Source: Phyllostachys edulis (Eukaryota > Streptophyta > Magnoliopsida > Poales > Poaceae). From it: a stretch of 64,000 nt of DNA. Where the stretch lies: assembly GCA_036346405.1 (NCBI GenBank), contig CM070562.1:103502999-103566998 (forward strand), given 5' to 3'. Below are positions 1 to 12,703 of the stretch, piece after piece. Position 1 is the stretch's first letter, and the number at the start of each line of letters is the position of its first letter. The notes under the pieces are model-generated. The model did not search any database and was not told where the DNA came from. It was given only the letters and a program-made list of their open reading frames with translations. A program made the position numbers and the translations under genes.

Positions 1-640
1 GCTAGAAGACAAACATTATGTATGTTTGTTGACCCTAACCTTGGTACAGGCATGAGGAGTTAGATTGTGCATGTATGTTTCATCTAAAACACTGTAAAAT
101 AATCAGGACTAGTAGTATGTAGTACTAGGGAGTTGCATGAGCATCTAAAACAATGTTCATTATGACTAATTATTTGGTAACAAATTAACGAGGCCTCAAG
201 AATTAAAACTAACTAATTACGTAAGATTAGTTCAACTGCATCTAATTAAATGTGACTAATAAAGTCAAACAGATTTTCCTACGAAAATTTCAGAACGCCT
301 ATAATGGGTGTGCCTGGAAAATTACAACTACTGAGGTATGCAGTTAATAAAGAATTTACGAACGATGAAGATAAAAGTTATCACCTAAATTGGCTTCTAA
401 TGACAGCGGTTAATAACGCTAAAATTTCCCCAAAAATATAATCGACAGAGGAAGAGAGCGACCGAAAGAGAGAGAGAGCGAGCGATAGCGAAACAAAATC
501 GCACTCACTCGCTCTCTAATTTATAGCCGTTGTGGGAGGGAATCCTTCCCCGCGCGAGCGAATTGAAATTCACATGCATGCATCAGACAATGATATGACA
601 ACGACGGGACGTGGAATAAAGTGACAACAGCGACCGATGA
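1..640. other. AT-rich spacer, no gene seen
   Basis: Intergenic DNA. I see no exon, repeat end or RNA gene. A purine-rich run around 450-485 (GAGAGA type) is simple sequence. Confidence 0.6.
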
Positions 641-849
641 AGTGACGGGGAGAGGCCTAGCGGTGGATCGAAGGGGAGGGGCTTGGCTTCCAAGCATGGT
701 GCGAACAACAAATGTACTGAAAAACCAGCGGTTTTTTTGTTTCTTCAGAATATCGGGCCGGGTTTTTGGATGGAGGGTACGTGGCGGGAGGGAGGGCTGT
801 GCGTGCGGGAGGGGGAGGAGAGGGCGCGTGGCACCCAGTGCGGGCGGGC

Positions 850-996
850 ACAACACGGTGGCTATGCGGGAGGGGAGGACATGGCGAGCGGGCACCGCAC
901 GGTGGCCGTGCGGGAGGTGGCACGTGGCATGTGGGCACCGCAAGCTGGCAGTGCGGGAAGGGCCACCGCACGGTGGCCATGCGGGAGGTGGCAAGT
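850..996. repeat. Degenerate GC-rich minisatellite
   Basis: A core close to ACGGTGGCCATGCGGGAGG recurs at about 855, 899, 942 and 970, inside a GC-rich island (about 640-1040) flanked by AT-rich DNA. All six frames are open through the island because of its composition, so I do not treat the overlapping open frames on both strands as genes. A loosely similar GC-rich patch is at 3480-3650. Confidence 0.6.
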
Positions 997-1282
997 GTCG
1001 AGAGGGAAGGGTTGGCCGCATGGTAGCCGTGTGGTACGTTGCTATTTTTAAAAAAAAAACCAACACGGACGACCATTCTTGCTAATACGCGTCGCAAAAG
1101 CGACAATGCGGCTAAAAACTCGAAAAGTTAGATACGATCATACTGGCACTTTCTTGTTTATATGGTTGTATTCATTTTCCACGCACACCATTTTCAACCT
1201 TGCATATTAGTGTTTAATCTTGCCCGGCTGCTTTGTGGAGTTTGACCTTATAGGCTCCTACTGCAAGTCTCCATCCACGAAG

Positions 1283-1424
1283 GAGATACGTCAATAAGCA
1301 AACATATATCCAACCAAGCCCAATCGAAAGACGTCATCGCTTGTGTTGTGGTGATGGAGACACATCAATAAGCAAACATATATCCAAGCAAGCCCAATCC
1401 AAAGACGTCATCGCTTGTGTTGTG
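1283..1424. repeat. 68-bp tandem duplication in the UGT promoter
   Basis: 1283-1350 and 1357-1424 are two direct copies of a 68-bp unit separated by 6 bp and differing at only a few positions. Each copy contains GACGTCATCG, which includes a GACGTC bZIP-type core. The pair ends about 65 bp upstream of the TATA box of the downstream glycosyltransferase gene, so it doubles a possible regulatory module. The duplication is seen directly; the regulatory role is inference. Confidence 0.85.
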
Positions 1425-1489
1425 CATACCACAGTATTGTTTGACATTGCCATCCTGTCATATAGTCATATCCGGCCGTGCCCCGTGCC

Positions 1490-1497
1490 TATAAATA
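1490..1497 (+). promoter_or_regulatory. TATA box of the UGT gene
   Basis: TATAAATA lies 144 bp upstream of the ATG at 1634, which leaves room for a leader of roughly 110 bp. It is the only good TATA match close upstream. Confidence 0.75.
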
Positions 1498-1633
1498 CCA
1501 GCGCCCATGCCAAAGGCAAACCATCCCCGGCCAAGTTGCAACGAAGTAGTGACAAAAGAATCGCGTCGCCATAGTAGTAGAGTCCAAAGCCCTTGTCATT
1601 TCGACTCGAAACACCCGAAAATCTTGCAAAAAG

Positions 1634-3240
1634 ATGGGTTCTTTGGGAGCGGCCGAGAAGGCGCACGCCGTTTGCCTGCCGGCCCCGGCGCAGGGGCACA
1701 TCACCCCAATGCTCAACGTCGCGAAGCTGCTCCACGCCCGCGGCTTCGACGTCACCTTCGTCAACACCGAGTACAACCACGCCCGTCTCGTCCGGACGAG
1801 GGGCGCAGCCGCGGTGGCCGGCGTCCCGGGCTTCCGCTTCGCCACCATCCCCGACGGCCTGCCGCCGTCCGACGACGACGACGTCACGCAGGACACCCCA
1901 TCGCTGTGCAAGTCCACCTCGGAGACCTGCCTCAGGCCCTTCCGCCGCCTCCTCGCCGAGCTCAACGACCCCGCCACGGGCCACCCGCCCGTGACATGCG
2001 TCGTGTCCGACGTCGTCATGGGGTTCTCCATGGACGCCGCCAAGGAGATCGGCCTCCCCTACGTCCAGCTCTGGCCGGCCAGCGCCATCAGCTTCCTCGG
2101 CTTCCGCTTCTACCGCCAGCTCATCGAACGTGGCCTTGCCCCACTCAAGGGTACAGTTCTTCCCTGGTCCCTGCGTTAATGCGCGCGCGTCAACCATCTC
2201 TGCTCGGCAGTCGGCAGTCGGCACACATTACGTCTCGAACACGCCCTAAGAGAGTCCGTGGCATTGACATCTGCTACCTCCTCTTGTTTGTCTTTGCATG
2301 TGCAGATGTCAAGCAACTGACGAATGGATACCTTGACACGCCGGTGGAAGACGTGCCGGGGCTGAGGAGCATGAGGCTCAGGGACTTCCCGAGCTTCATA
2401 CGCACCACGGATCCGGACGAGTTCATGGTGCACTTCGCCATCAAGGAGTCGGAGCGCGCGGCGGGTGCGTCGGCCGTGATCCTGAACAGCTTCGGCGACC
2501 TCGAGGGCGAGGCGGTGGCGGGCATGGAGGCGCTCGGCCTGCCCAAGGTCTACACGCTCGGCCCGCTCCCGCTGCTCGCGCGGGAGGACCCGCCCACCCC
2601 GCGCTCATCCATCAACCTCAGTCTGTGGAAGGAGCAGGAGGAGTGCCTGCAGTGGCTCGATGGCAAGGAGCTCGGCTCCGTCGTGTACGTCAACTTCGGC
2701 AGCATCACCGTCATGACTAACGAGCAGCTGGTGGAGTTCGCGTGGGGTCTGGCCAACAGCGGCAGGCAGTTCCTGTGGATCATCCGGCGCGACCTCGTCA
2801 AGGGCGACACGGCCGTGCTACCCCCAGAGTTCTTGGCTGAGACTGCGGAGCGCAGCCTCATGGCCTCCTGGTGCCCGCAGCAGGAGGTGTTGAATCACCC
2901 CGCCGTCGGCGCCTTCCTGACGCACAGCGGGTGGAACTCGACACTAGAGAGCATGTGCGGCGGCGTTCCCGTCATCAGCTGGCCGTTTTTCGCTGACCAG
3001 CAGACCAACTGCCGGTACCAGTGCAACGAGTGGGGCGTCGGCATGGAGATCGACGGCAACGTCCAGCGCGATAACATCGCGGGCCTCATCACGGAGCTCA
3101 TGGAGGAGGAGAAGGGGAAGGAGATGAGGAAGAAGGCAGAGGAATGGAGGGAGAAAGCGGTCAAGGCGGCCAACCCCGGCGGCTCGTCTCACCGCAACTT
3201 CGACGAGTTGGTCCGCGACGTGCTCCTGGCTAAGAACTAG
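1634..3240 (+). CDS. UDP-glycosyltransferase, UGT85-like, two exons
   Basis: Family 1 plant glycosyltransferase that moves glucose from UDP-glucose to a hydroxyl or carboxyl of a small acceptor in the cytosol. Exon 1 is 1634-2150 and exon 2 is 2306-3240; the 155-bp GT-AG intron (2151-2305) is phase 1 and restores the reading PLK-D-VKQLTNGYLDT, the usual junction for UGT85 genes. The protein is 483 aa, normal for the family. Visible landmarks are the catalytic His22 in PAQGHITPML, the partner Asp126 in CVVSDVVMGF, and a complete 44-residue PSPG sugar-donor box at 361-404 starting W361 and containing H379, N383, E387 and ending D403-Q404. The last Gln is typical of UDP-glucose users. The start was chosen because MGSLGAAEKAHAVCLPAP fits family N-termini. 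The acceptor cannot be told from sequence; UGT85 members act on cyanohydrins, cytokinins, terpenoids or iridoids. No break is seen. Confidence 0.95.
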
Positions 3241-4288
3241 CTCTTTCCATCGAAATTCCAGTAATATCATGTTTGTTTCTTTGTAATTTTGTTTGTTTGT
3301 TTCGAGAGTTATGGCCTATGGGTCACTAGTACTGATCATTGTACTGTAGTCGTGTAAAGGAATAATGTACTTTCTCCATTCTAGGAGTTTTTGCCATATG
3401 GGCACATTTTGCGCTCGGATTTGCGAAAATGACACTCATCGCATGTTAATTACAAAAATAGCGCTCTGGACCGCATAGTCACCGCTACAGACGCGCGAGG
3501 GCGCGACATGTGCCGCACGCCGACGGCCATGTCTTGGTGAAGGCGCTCCCAAGACGGCCAGCATGCGGTCCGCCTCCCCCGCCACGTGCCCTCCCCTCCC
3601 GCTTGGCCACTGTGCAGTGGCACTCCCCTCCTGCCACAGCCACGTTTGTGGGATCCCAAAATAGAATCCGTTTCAAGTCAAAGTGATTGCACAGAAGGCA
3701 CAACCTTAAACATGAAACGAAACCGATTTTAAGATTCCCGGATATGCGTCTCATGTTAGCTCCCATGGATCAGTAACTAACATGCACATATCCAAACAAC
3801 ATTGATCACAACCATAGTCGAATATGCAAAAAATATTGGAAGCAATGTTACAATTTTGATGAATAGGACCTTATGGCCTGATTTTTCAGAAGGCAGCCGA
3901 CTGGCCAAGTCTAATCATAATTAAATAAATCGCAATGGAAGATAAACTTGGAAATAAAAGGAGAATATCAGGTTGGCATGTCCATAATCCACAAGCAACC
4001 AACTGGAGTTAAAGTCGATGTATCTGCTGCTTTCGCTCAAAAATGGCGCGATAGTTATAACCGATTCGTACGATGTTCTCACCTAAAACAAGTGGACAAT
4101 CTGATTTAGTACAAAAGGTACTCGCAAGTCTTACACAAACTAATAAAAGAAATGTGTATGATAGGACTATCCAAAGGAGAGGGAATTATACATGCTAAAG
4201 GTTGACCAAAGGAGAGGTTATAATGGCTTTAGTTTTACATAAAGCGCACAAGTTTTCATCCTACACATTCTAGTTTGCCAAGAGCCAT
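3241..4288. other. 3' UTR of UGT, then spacer
   Basis: The first 100-150 bp after the stop are T-rich and hold the UGT 3' UTR. A GC-rich patch at 3480-3650 resembles low-copy repeat material elsewhere in the window. The rest is AT-rich with no gene seen. Confidence 0.5.
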
Positions 4289-4440
4289 CACTACTACACA
4301 AAAGGTCATCACAGACGGTTTCTGAACCGTCTGGATTTATGTGTCTGTGATAATAGGCGGTCATCACAGACGGTTTTCAAACTGTCTGTGAAAAAAGCTA
4401 TCACATCGGTTCTAAACAAGAACCGGCTGTGATAAAGAGA
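4289..4440 (+). mobile_element. CACTA transposon 5' end fragment
   Basis: Starts CACTACTACACAAAAGG and continues with alternating direct and inverted copies of a motif close to TCACAGACGGTT / AACCGTCTGTGA. This is the same terminal and subterminal structure as the complete element at 10365-13385. I could not find a matching 3' end with the same flanking trinucleotide (CAT), so I call it a truncated end. Confidence 0.7.
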
Positions 4441-4784
4441 CGAGTTGACGTGAGTAGCTGTCGAATCTCTTGATCGCTTGATCACTCAATCCTCTGTCCT
4501 TCCTCTGTCCACCGACTTTACTCCTTATATAGCACATGAAGGGGTGGCAGTTGTCTACGTCGACAGGCGTCTTGTCATTTGATGCAATACACACATTTTT
4601 AAGGGCAGTTATTGTTAGAGACATACCCCCACGTCGACTTGCGGTTATGTCGAAGATAGAGATTTAATACATGCAGTTATTTTTTTGGAATAACATCACA
4701 TATTAACTACTGCGTGTATTGAACACGGCACACAAATGTTCCTAGTTGATTGGGCCCATATGTCTGTAAGCTTTATCGACCATA

Positions 4785-7260
4785 GGGTGGTCGTAGATAA
4801 ACTGGTCGTAGTAAGACTTACGACCATGAGATGGTCATAGTAAGACTTACGATTGATAGATTGGTCGTAGAAGAACTTATGACTATGATGTGATCGTAGT
4901 AAGACTTACAATTAATATGTTGTTGTAACACCTTAGCTTAGCAAAAGCCAAGATATCACCTACAATTACTATCACTAAATATCACTACAATTTCTACATC
5001 AAACTCAAGTAATACTACCTTCTAGGCGTCACGATTAAACATTCGACAATGAGGAAATTCATAAATTTCAGCAAGACGGATAAACATAATTCAATTATAA
5101 TTCGATCTGAATAATTATCACTGGCATTATAGATAAATTTCTTCTAAGGGAAAACAACAACTAGTAATAGTATCAGCCATGAGGAACTAAGGGAACCACA
5201 ACCTATTCAAATATTATAAGCCCAAAATGAATGAACCATGAAGTGGAGTGAAGTGCTACACAAGTGTAAAAGTTCCATGTTCTACTTTCTTCCTAAAGTA
5301 TGTCGTCATCAACGCCACCTAAAACATCAAATAAACAAGTGTTAGTCCAAGACTCAGCAAGTACAAATAAATGACATACGAAACATCGTATCAATGACAA
5401 CCCGTTCTTAATATTCCAATTACATATTCAAATGTGATGAATGCAATGCAAATTATGCAATTGTCTCCACTTCACTTCTGCCTATACCGGTATAGCGGAG
5501 TGTAACACCTGTCAGTTTTCACTCATACCCGCATTCTTTAAATGCAGGGACCCAAAGCCCATTCTTTTTCAGACGGAGACCTCATTGCCCATATCTTATA
5601 TATGAGGATCTCATTGCCCACTCTCGTGGGTCTTTCTAACATGAATACTTGAAATGAAATGAAATAAAATAAAATGATATGAATAACTTCCAGTATTCAT
5701 CGTCAATTAACGAAAACATATAAGCAGCGGGAAATATTCATACTTCACATGAATAACCACAACAACAATCACTTAGCCATGTAGTAACGCCAAGCATTCA
5801 ATATCCTTCTAAGGTGTACTTGCCTTTTAGTTGCAATGACTGGGTTAATGTGAAGAAGACAACACACCCGAGACTAAACCACCTACAGTATATATTCAGT
5901 CACAATGTTACCCATAGCAATTCAAAACAATCACTTAGACAACACCGATCCTACATGAATCCAAAATCCAGCAATTTCATAACTTTTAATCTACCCAAAC
6001 AAAAATGATGAACTATGATATTTTCAGAATCTATAGAAAGTTTTGTCCCACTTCCTAGTTGCTCATTAAATTTAATTATGCCTTTTAATCTAATCAAGTT
6101 GAGGCTTTTTCCCACAATTGCGTCTAGTAGCAATTCAGAACTGGATAACAATACTCAAATAATCATAACTTTCATTCTGTTTATCCAAAAATTGTATTAT
6201 TGGTCTATCTGGAAACCTTACAGAATTATCTACAATAGTCATGTAGGTAAAATTCCCTAATTAAATTTTTAACTATTTTTAATCAACTGACTACTACAAC
6301 TGCCAGAATCCGACACAAACTCTGGACAGCAGGATTGAAATAATCATAACTTCTATTCTGTTTATCCAAAAATTGCATTCTTGGATTTAATTGAAATATT
6401 GAGGAATTATCTAAAATATTCATGTTGGTCAAATTCCCTAATTAGATCATTAACTATTTATACAGATTACTATAATTGCTAGAACCTGATAGAAACTCTT
6501 GACAGCAGGATTAAAATAATCATAACTCAAAATATATTAATCTAAACAACGTGAATAAGGACTTTAAAGAAAGATATTGAAATTATCCATAAATCTCTAG
6601 GAGGCGTAAATCCCTAATTTCGCACTGAAATAATCCAAAACTACAGATCAATAGGAACAGCAGAATAGCCAAACTGCTACACGATTTCTCCCGACTAGCA
6701 AAAGTAATAAACAACACAAAGGAGATCTAAATGTCACCCTTGAAAACCATGAAGACGACCACTGAAATACCCGCGAGAACTCCCTTTCCTCTTCCTTCTC
6801 CCCCTTCCTCTTCCTCTCTTCCTCTCCTTTCTTTCCTCTTTCCTCTTTCCTCCTATCCAATGACAAGATGGAGGCGCCCGACTCTAGGAGACAGAGGGTG
6901 GCTTAAAGGGAGGCACGAGCGTCTTCTGATGGCAGTGTCGCTCTGATAACTTCGGTTGTGCTATAGTAGCCGTCGTCGCTACGATTCCTGGGCGTGCTAC
7001 AGTACATGGGGGTGCTAGGGTTTGGTTCCCCCCACCCTCTTAAGTCGGCCCCCCACTTGGGCCCAAAGAGCTATGGGCCGAAGGCCCGAGTTCTAAAACT
7101 CCTTCAAAGTTCTGAATTTTCTCTTCCTAATTCTATTTAATTTTAGTACTAATCACTTATTTGTTTTATTTTTAAATGGGATATTACAGTGGTCGTAGAA
7201 GAACTTACGATGACCATATACGGTGGTCGTAGAAAAGATTACGACTACTAGGTGTGTATG
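4785..7260. repeat. GGTCGTAG repeat array split by an LTR insertion
   Basis: 4785-4923 and 7189-7260 carry repeated GGTCGTAG ... CTTACGA(C) units spaced about 35-45 bp. The two parts read as one array once the 4924-7188 insertion is removed. Similar GGTCGTA units occur at 9115-9275 inside the copia solo LTR, so the array may be an older related LTR fragment or a transposon subterminal region. Confidence 0.55.
4924..7188. mobile_element. Probable gypsy-type solo LTR
   Basis: Begins TGTAACACC and ends GGGATATTACA (TG...CA). Flanking pentamers are GTTGT (4919-4923) and GTGGT (7189-7193), a 5-bp target duplication with one mismatch. No gag or pol is present, so it is read as a solo LTR of 2265 bp. 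A pyrimidine-rich block (6770-6850) followed by GC-rich leader-like DNA (6870-7090) resembles LTR U3/R regions. An internal TGTAACACC at 5501 is not the boundary because its flanks do not match. It interrupts the GGTCGTAG array. Confidence 0.55.
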
Positions 7261-8334
7261 ATGATCTCCCTCATTGTTAATATTGAGGGGTACCTTTGAA
7301 GGTTGTATAAGAGATATTATCATCTATAATAATACAAATAAATAACTTAATTATTGAGGATTATTAGATCCACATCAGTGTGAATTGCTCTATTTGATCT
7401 GAAAGAAACTATTTTATTAGACTAAATATCAGAAACTTCTAAAGCTCCATTTTAGCTCCATTGTTGGTTTTATTTCTTGACATACTATCAAGAAAATTTA
7501 GTAATAGGTAAAAATTTGTCATCCCTGACTCCCTGGGCAATCTACAAGCAGATGAAAGACATACTCATGCAAAATACTAACTATTTTAAGTGTGTGTCCT
7601 CCATAAGTTAAAAGATGAACCGAAGAGCGAAGAGCAATGAAAGGGAGCATGTAATTCCCATGTTAATCAAAGAAAAGAAATCTATACCATCAATTGGTGG
7701 GCATATATATTTATTAGATAAATTATAGAATTTCATGATCTAAATGTTATGATGGATATTATTTTTACCATCATACAATTGCTGTTGTATGGTAATCCAT
7801 CTTGTTTCTTTATGTATGTATTGATATTGAAGAAGAACCCAAATGGGTTTTGAATGTTTCTGAGCTCTCTACCAAGCTGCATAATGTGATATAGTTTCTC
7901 ATGCTGGTATAATTTATTGCTAGAGTATCTACCCAAATAAAACCATGTCAGACACATAAATTGCAGTAGAATATGCCAATAAACTATCAACACATTAGTG
8001 ACAACAATGTCTTTGGTTAGTTGCCTAATATTTAACTTATGGAACATAAAAAGGTAATAGTAGACCAAAGTTCACAATAATGTTGTACCCAAAAATTGAT
8101 TAAACCCCCTGTTTCACAATACAAATTGATTAAATTGACGACAACAACCTAAATGCAAACACCAGGATAATATTCCTGAAACATCGATTAAAATTTTGTA
8201 GGACCTCTGTTGATACAGGAGAAATTTCACAATATTAAAATATTAAACATCAAAGGATGTACTATTAGTATCACGTCAATAAGTTCAACATTGACCTTCA
8301 CTCTTTTTGTAGTTGTAAACTGAATACTACTTAT
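7261..8334. other. AT-rich spacer
   Basis: No exon, terminal repeat or RNA gene recognised. The one frame of about 110 codons (7733-8068, -) shows no family features. Confidence 0.5.
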
Positions 8335-9929
8335 TGTTGAAAATATGCCCTAGAGGCAATCATAGAGATGATTATATTTCATTATGTTCATAATATTGGA
8401 TAATATGTTATCCTGTTCCTTGAATGAATCATTGGTTGTGAAGATTAACAAGTACGTGACTTGTTGGTGAAACTCTTTTAACTTATATGATGTCGTTCTA
8501 AATGAATCCCTGGTCGGATGTCACTGGTTGGAACACTAGTGACTCTATCGACCAGCACATATATTGATTGATGACCATGTTTCACCGGTAATGGATATAG
8601 GGATATCGAATCAATAATATGAACATATGTTAGAGAACATGGGGTTGGATTGACCCACCTTGAGACACTATTGAGATTGTTATGATTCTATGTGTCATTA
8701 GTTGGTCTCAAGCAATGATGATGTATAATCCTTAGATCTGAGATCAATATGCTTTTCTACATGTGTAATAGCACTCTTAGGGGTTACCAATCGCTACTTG
8801 TAACTGGATAGTTGTAAAAGTAGCTTTCAGGTATACTATGAAACATGCAGAGGAATGTGACTGGTCGGATATGGGATTTGCCCCTCCTAACATAACAGGA
8901 GAGATGTCTCTGGGCCCCTCGTTGTGGTCAGATAAAGTAAGTGCATGGCCATGCCACTAGTGGTCAAGTGTTCGACCACGTGAGTTATCGACACTCAATC
9001 GAGAAAGTATTGAAACGATCCATGGATGACACAACATCTCACAGAGTTCAACCGGATATCGTGAGGCAAAGGGAGAATACATGAGCGGTTGTTTAGTTCG
9101 ATCGATTCTGAATTTGGTCGTTATGGAGATACGAGCTGGTCGTAGACTGGTCAAACGTAATCATAGAGTGGTCATAACCTGGTTGTAAGGAGTTACGAAC
9201 TGGTCATATAAAGGTAGGACCTGGTCGTAAGTGATGAGGACCTGGTCGTAAGTGATGAGGATCTGGTCGTAGATCATGTTGCATTAAGGTTCGTCCGATA
9301 TAATTTGTGTGTATTCGAGAATTGTTATGTCCTGCTAGGTACCGCTAACGACTCGTAGTCGGAAAGGTGTTTCTGAGTCACAACCGAATACACATAAACC
9401 TAATGGGTCACACACTTAACGGGTTGGAACAAATCAGTATGGATACGATTCGTTAAACGTGTTCGGATAGGATCCGTCATGAGCACTATATAAGGAGATG
9501 CTTGAGGCTATTGAGAAAGAGACAAGTTGACGTGAGTTGCTCCACCAAAACCCTAGCCACCATCTTCCTACGAGCTCTACTGATGCGACTGGTGCTAGCT
9601 TACACCGGTCACGGTTGTTCCTTTCTGGGCGACGTGGATACCGTAGAGCGCTCTTCGTGGTTCTTTGTTGCACTTGAGGGCGATCCACGATCTTCGTGAA
9701 GGAACTGCGAGATTCTTTGGAGGAGACGATCGACTCGTGAGGATCTTTGGCCGATCGACTCGACCCTTGCATCGGCGCTTTCGACGTTGGACCAGGCTGC
9801 TCCAATTCTTTTTTCGCTGCTCTGCGCGTCTAGTGGTAACGATCTGTGATCTTCTACTTGTATGGCTTCCTGGTTTACGTGGTAGAATTTTTAAATTGTT
9901 AGCTATCGTAGCCTACCCATATCCCTACA
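8335..9929 (+). mobile_element. Copia solo LTR with 5-bp TSD
   Basis: A 1595-bp LTR begins TGTTGAAAATATGCCCTAGA, the start typical of Angela/BARE-like Ty1-copia LTRs in grasses, and ends CCCTACA. It is bounded by perfect CTTAT duplications at 8330-8334 and 9930-9934. There is no primer binding site, gag or pol next to it, so two LTRs recombined to one. A TATA-like TATATAAG at 9487-9494 fits the LTR's own promoter. An array of GGTCGTA-containing units at 9115-9275 lies upstream of it, in the U3 position. Confidence 0.9.
9487..9494 (+). promoter_or_regulatory. TATA-like element of the copia LTR
   Basis: TATATAAG within the solo LTR, about 440 bp before its end, in the expected U3/R position. 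It could still start transcription into the flanking DNA. Confidence 0.5.
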
Positions 9930-10091
9930 CTTATAACATGTAAAAACAGAGGTTGCTCTGTTATATAGGTAATAAGAATAAACAAACATTTTTTGCTGAC
10001 AGGTCATCTGCTGTTTAGTTGATACCAAGACATATACTTCAGATTCTCAACAAAGCCTGTGTAGCTCAAAGAGACATATAGGTTTGGTTGG

Positions 10092-10319
10092 TGAGAGAAA
10101 CTCATAAATCACCCCAATGGACATGCCATTTCTTAGTTATTTGAGTATGCCTCAGTAGAGGGAAAAGTAGGCTGAACATTGTTCTTATGATTAGGCATAG
10201 ATAAAATTCACAAAGTGTGGTAACAAACATACGGAGACAAAAGCAATCACCACGTCAATACTACACTATTTTGAAAGCTATGCATCCCCAATGGTTACGT
10301 GTTTTGTCATGCACACTAA
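10092..10319. repeat. Copy 1 of a dispersed 225-bp direct duplication
   Basis: Closely similar to 14044-14262 (for example TTTGAGTATGCCTC, GAGGGAAAAGT, AAGTGTGGTAACAAACATA shared). The two copies lie on either side of the CACTA element at 10365-13385 and are the same orientation. Function not recognised. Confidence 0.75.
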
Positions 10320-11000
10320 CAGGGACCATGACAAACAATTAACATCAGGAATATTACATGGGACCACTACTACAAAAATACTAATACTGGACGCCTCATC
10401 ACAGACGGTTGACCAAAAGCGTCAGATATTACATCAATCACTGAGCGGTTTTGGTTTAGAGACCATACGTATTCTTGGGTCGCGCTAAAAACCGTTTGTG
10501 AAGAGGTAATATCACGACGGTTCATAGCTAAAACCATCAGAATTATCACGAGCGGTTATTGTTAATAACCGTCGTGATAATTCTATATCCTGAGCGGTTT
10601 TCAATAAAGAACCGTCTGTGAAACATCACGACGGTTCTTAACAATAACCATCGTAATAATATCCCTCTGACTCCCGGTTGAAGCTGATGAGTTTCTTAAA
10701 TGCCCGGCCTTGCGTCTCTTCGTCGTATCGCTTCGGCTCCCCGATGCGTCTCTTCGTCTCACGCTCTGAATTTATTCCTTGTTTTATAAAAAGGATCATC
10801 CGCCGTCGAAGATGATCATCCCCATATATAGATGATCTAGTACTTATATAAAAAAACCGAAATGGCTGCCTCTTCTGTTTCCTTGTCGCCAACATTAATG
10901 GCCTACAGGCCGCCTTGTCTGAGCACCTCTCTCGTCAGTCGTTGAACCGTCTTCTTGGAAGAACACTGTTTCAACAGTGTCTTCACTCCTCTATCCTAGA

Positions 11001-11395
11001 ATTTGCCGGAGCAGGTGACGGCCACCTTCCGCCGTCTTAACATCCTCCTCCGCCGCGTCTTAAGGGTGATCTCCCACTTTCGGCGAGTTTACCACGTCAT
11101 CGACATGGTCCTCCAAAACGATGTTGTACGTCTCCAGGAGGCTTGCAGTCACTTGGACTACTTAATCGAGGCGGCAGGCGACCGAGTCGACCAGGCCAAG
11201 ACCCCTCAAGAAAAGGAAGAGAGCCTATGGACTCAATTCTTCTTGGTTTAACAGTCCGAGGGTCTTCGGGAGACACTCGAATGAGCGCATCAGCAGGTGG
11301 ACGCATTTCAGGCTTCGTTCGATCACGAACCGTCCACCCCTGACGCCGTCGCCTACGAAGTATTGAAGACGGAGATAGCAGCCTACCTCCGGCAC
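11001..11395 (+). pseudogene. Decayed helical ORF inside the CACTA element
   Basis: An open stretch from 11001 reads a charged, helix-forming protein (RRLNILLRRVLRVISHF, then NDVVRLQEACSHLDYLIEAA) to a stop near 11251. The same frame continues past stops with TPDAVAYEVLKTEIAAYLR to about 11395. No ATG start and at least two in-frame stops are seen. It may be host DNA carried by the element or an element-specific ORF. I do not recognise the family. Confidence 0.4.
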
Positions 11396-11491
11396 TAGAA
11401 AAACTTTGTTATATGTTGAAAATTCCAAAATGTAAAAAAAAAATCTAGTTTGGAGGTGAAATTACAATATTAATTATATGTTGAATTATTA

Positions 11492-11548
<57 letters not shown>
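11492..11548. repeat. (TC)n(TA)n microsatellite
   Basis: A short CT tract runs into about 25 TA dinucleotides, inside the CACTA element. Confidence 0.95.
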
Positions 11549-11550
<2 letters not shown>

Positions 11551-12619
11551 CTTAGTAGGAACAAATTAATTAATTATATATAGCAAATTTTCAGCGATAT
11601 TTAAATGACAAAATTGACATATAAACATGTAATTTCTTCACGTCATGTAAGTGTATATACAAGATAAATATACTTGAAAAAAACCATTTCACAGATGTTT
11701 CCATAATGGAACCGTTTGTGATATGGGACATATCACGGACGGTTCTATTATGGAACCGTCTGTGATAATTATCACTGATGGTTCCATAATAGAACCGTTT
11801 GTGATAAGTCTCTTTATTAGTAGGAGCTCGGCCGCTAGGGTTTGCGCCCGCCCTAACTCGTCACTCCCTAGCGCACTTACTCTCGTCCGTTCCCCTCCCC
11901 ACCTCGACGCCGCTACCCAACCTCGTCGCCGTCGCCGCCAGTTGTGACACCACTCTGCACTGCACAAGACACTCGTACGATAGTAGTAATTGTGCAGTTT
12001 CAGGGTCGTGCCACAACTACGGTGACGCCACCACCCAAGCCACTGGGCTTGGCCCCGCGTGTCTCCTGCGCCACCATGGCTTAGTTCTCCTGCTCGTCCT
12101 CCTGTGCTCGGGCCCTGTTCCCCTGGCTTTGCTTTCCCCATCCTCCCTCTATTCTCCTCTAGATCTGTTAGCTTAATGTCTTTTGTTGAGTTTGATTTTT
12201 ATGCTTGAGCCTTAAGTTGTGTCCTGATGTTTGTGTGATTTATGCAAGGTGAAGGAGATGGATGAGGGTTGTGCTGGTGGTGGGGTTACCACCGTGGTTG
12301 CGCTGTACTGAGGTATCACCCTACCTTACTCCCTCCTTGTCTCTACCCTCCTTGCTCTGTGAATGCCGAGGGCTACTACTGGTGTGGTGGGTTTGGACAC
12401 CCTTGGTCTTGCTGTCTTGCTGTTGAACTTCTCAATGATGTTAATAGTCTTATGCTGAAATTGAATTGATAATTAGTTCATATTAATAGTCCCCTTGCTC
12501 TGTGATGTAATGATGTTAATAGTCTTATGCTGAAATTGAATTGATAATTAGTTCATATTAATAGTCCCTTACCATTCCATTCATAATCTCTTCTCTATAA
12601 AGTCTCCAAGCAGTGGCTG

Positions 12620-12699
<80 letters not shown>
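12620..12699. repeat. (TC)n(TA)n microsatellite
   Basis: About 12 TC units followed by about 26 TA units. The same compound order as at 11492-11548 suggests the two arose from one duplicated source. Confidence 0.95.

Positions 12700-12703
<4 letters not shown>

Noticed and set aside
521..1106. Five overlapping open frames of 86-181 codons on both strands
   Set aside because: They coincide with a GC-rich minisatellite and have no domain or codon pattern; openness comes from composition.
5501..7188. Shorter LTR starting at the second TGTAACACC
   Set aside because: Flanks CGGAG and GTGGT do not match; the start at 4924 gives GTTGT/GTGGT.
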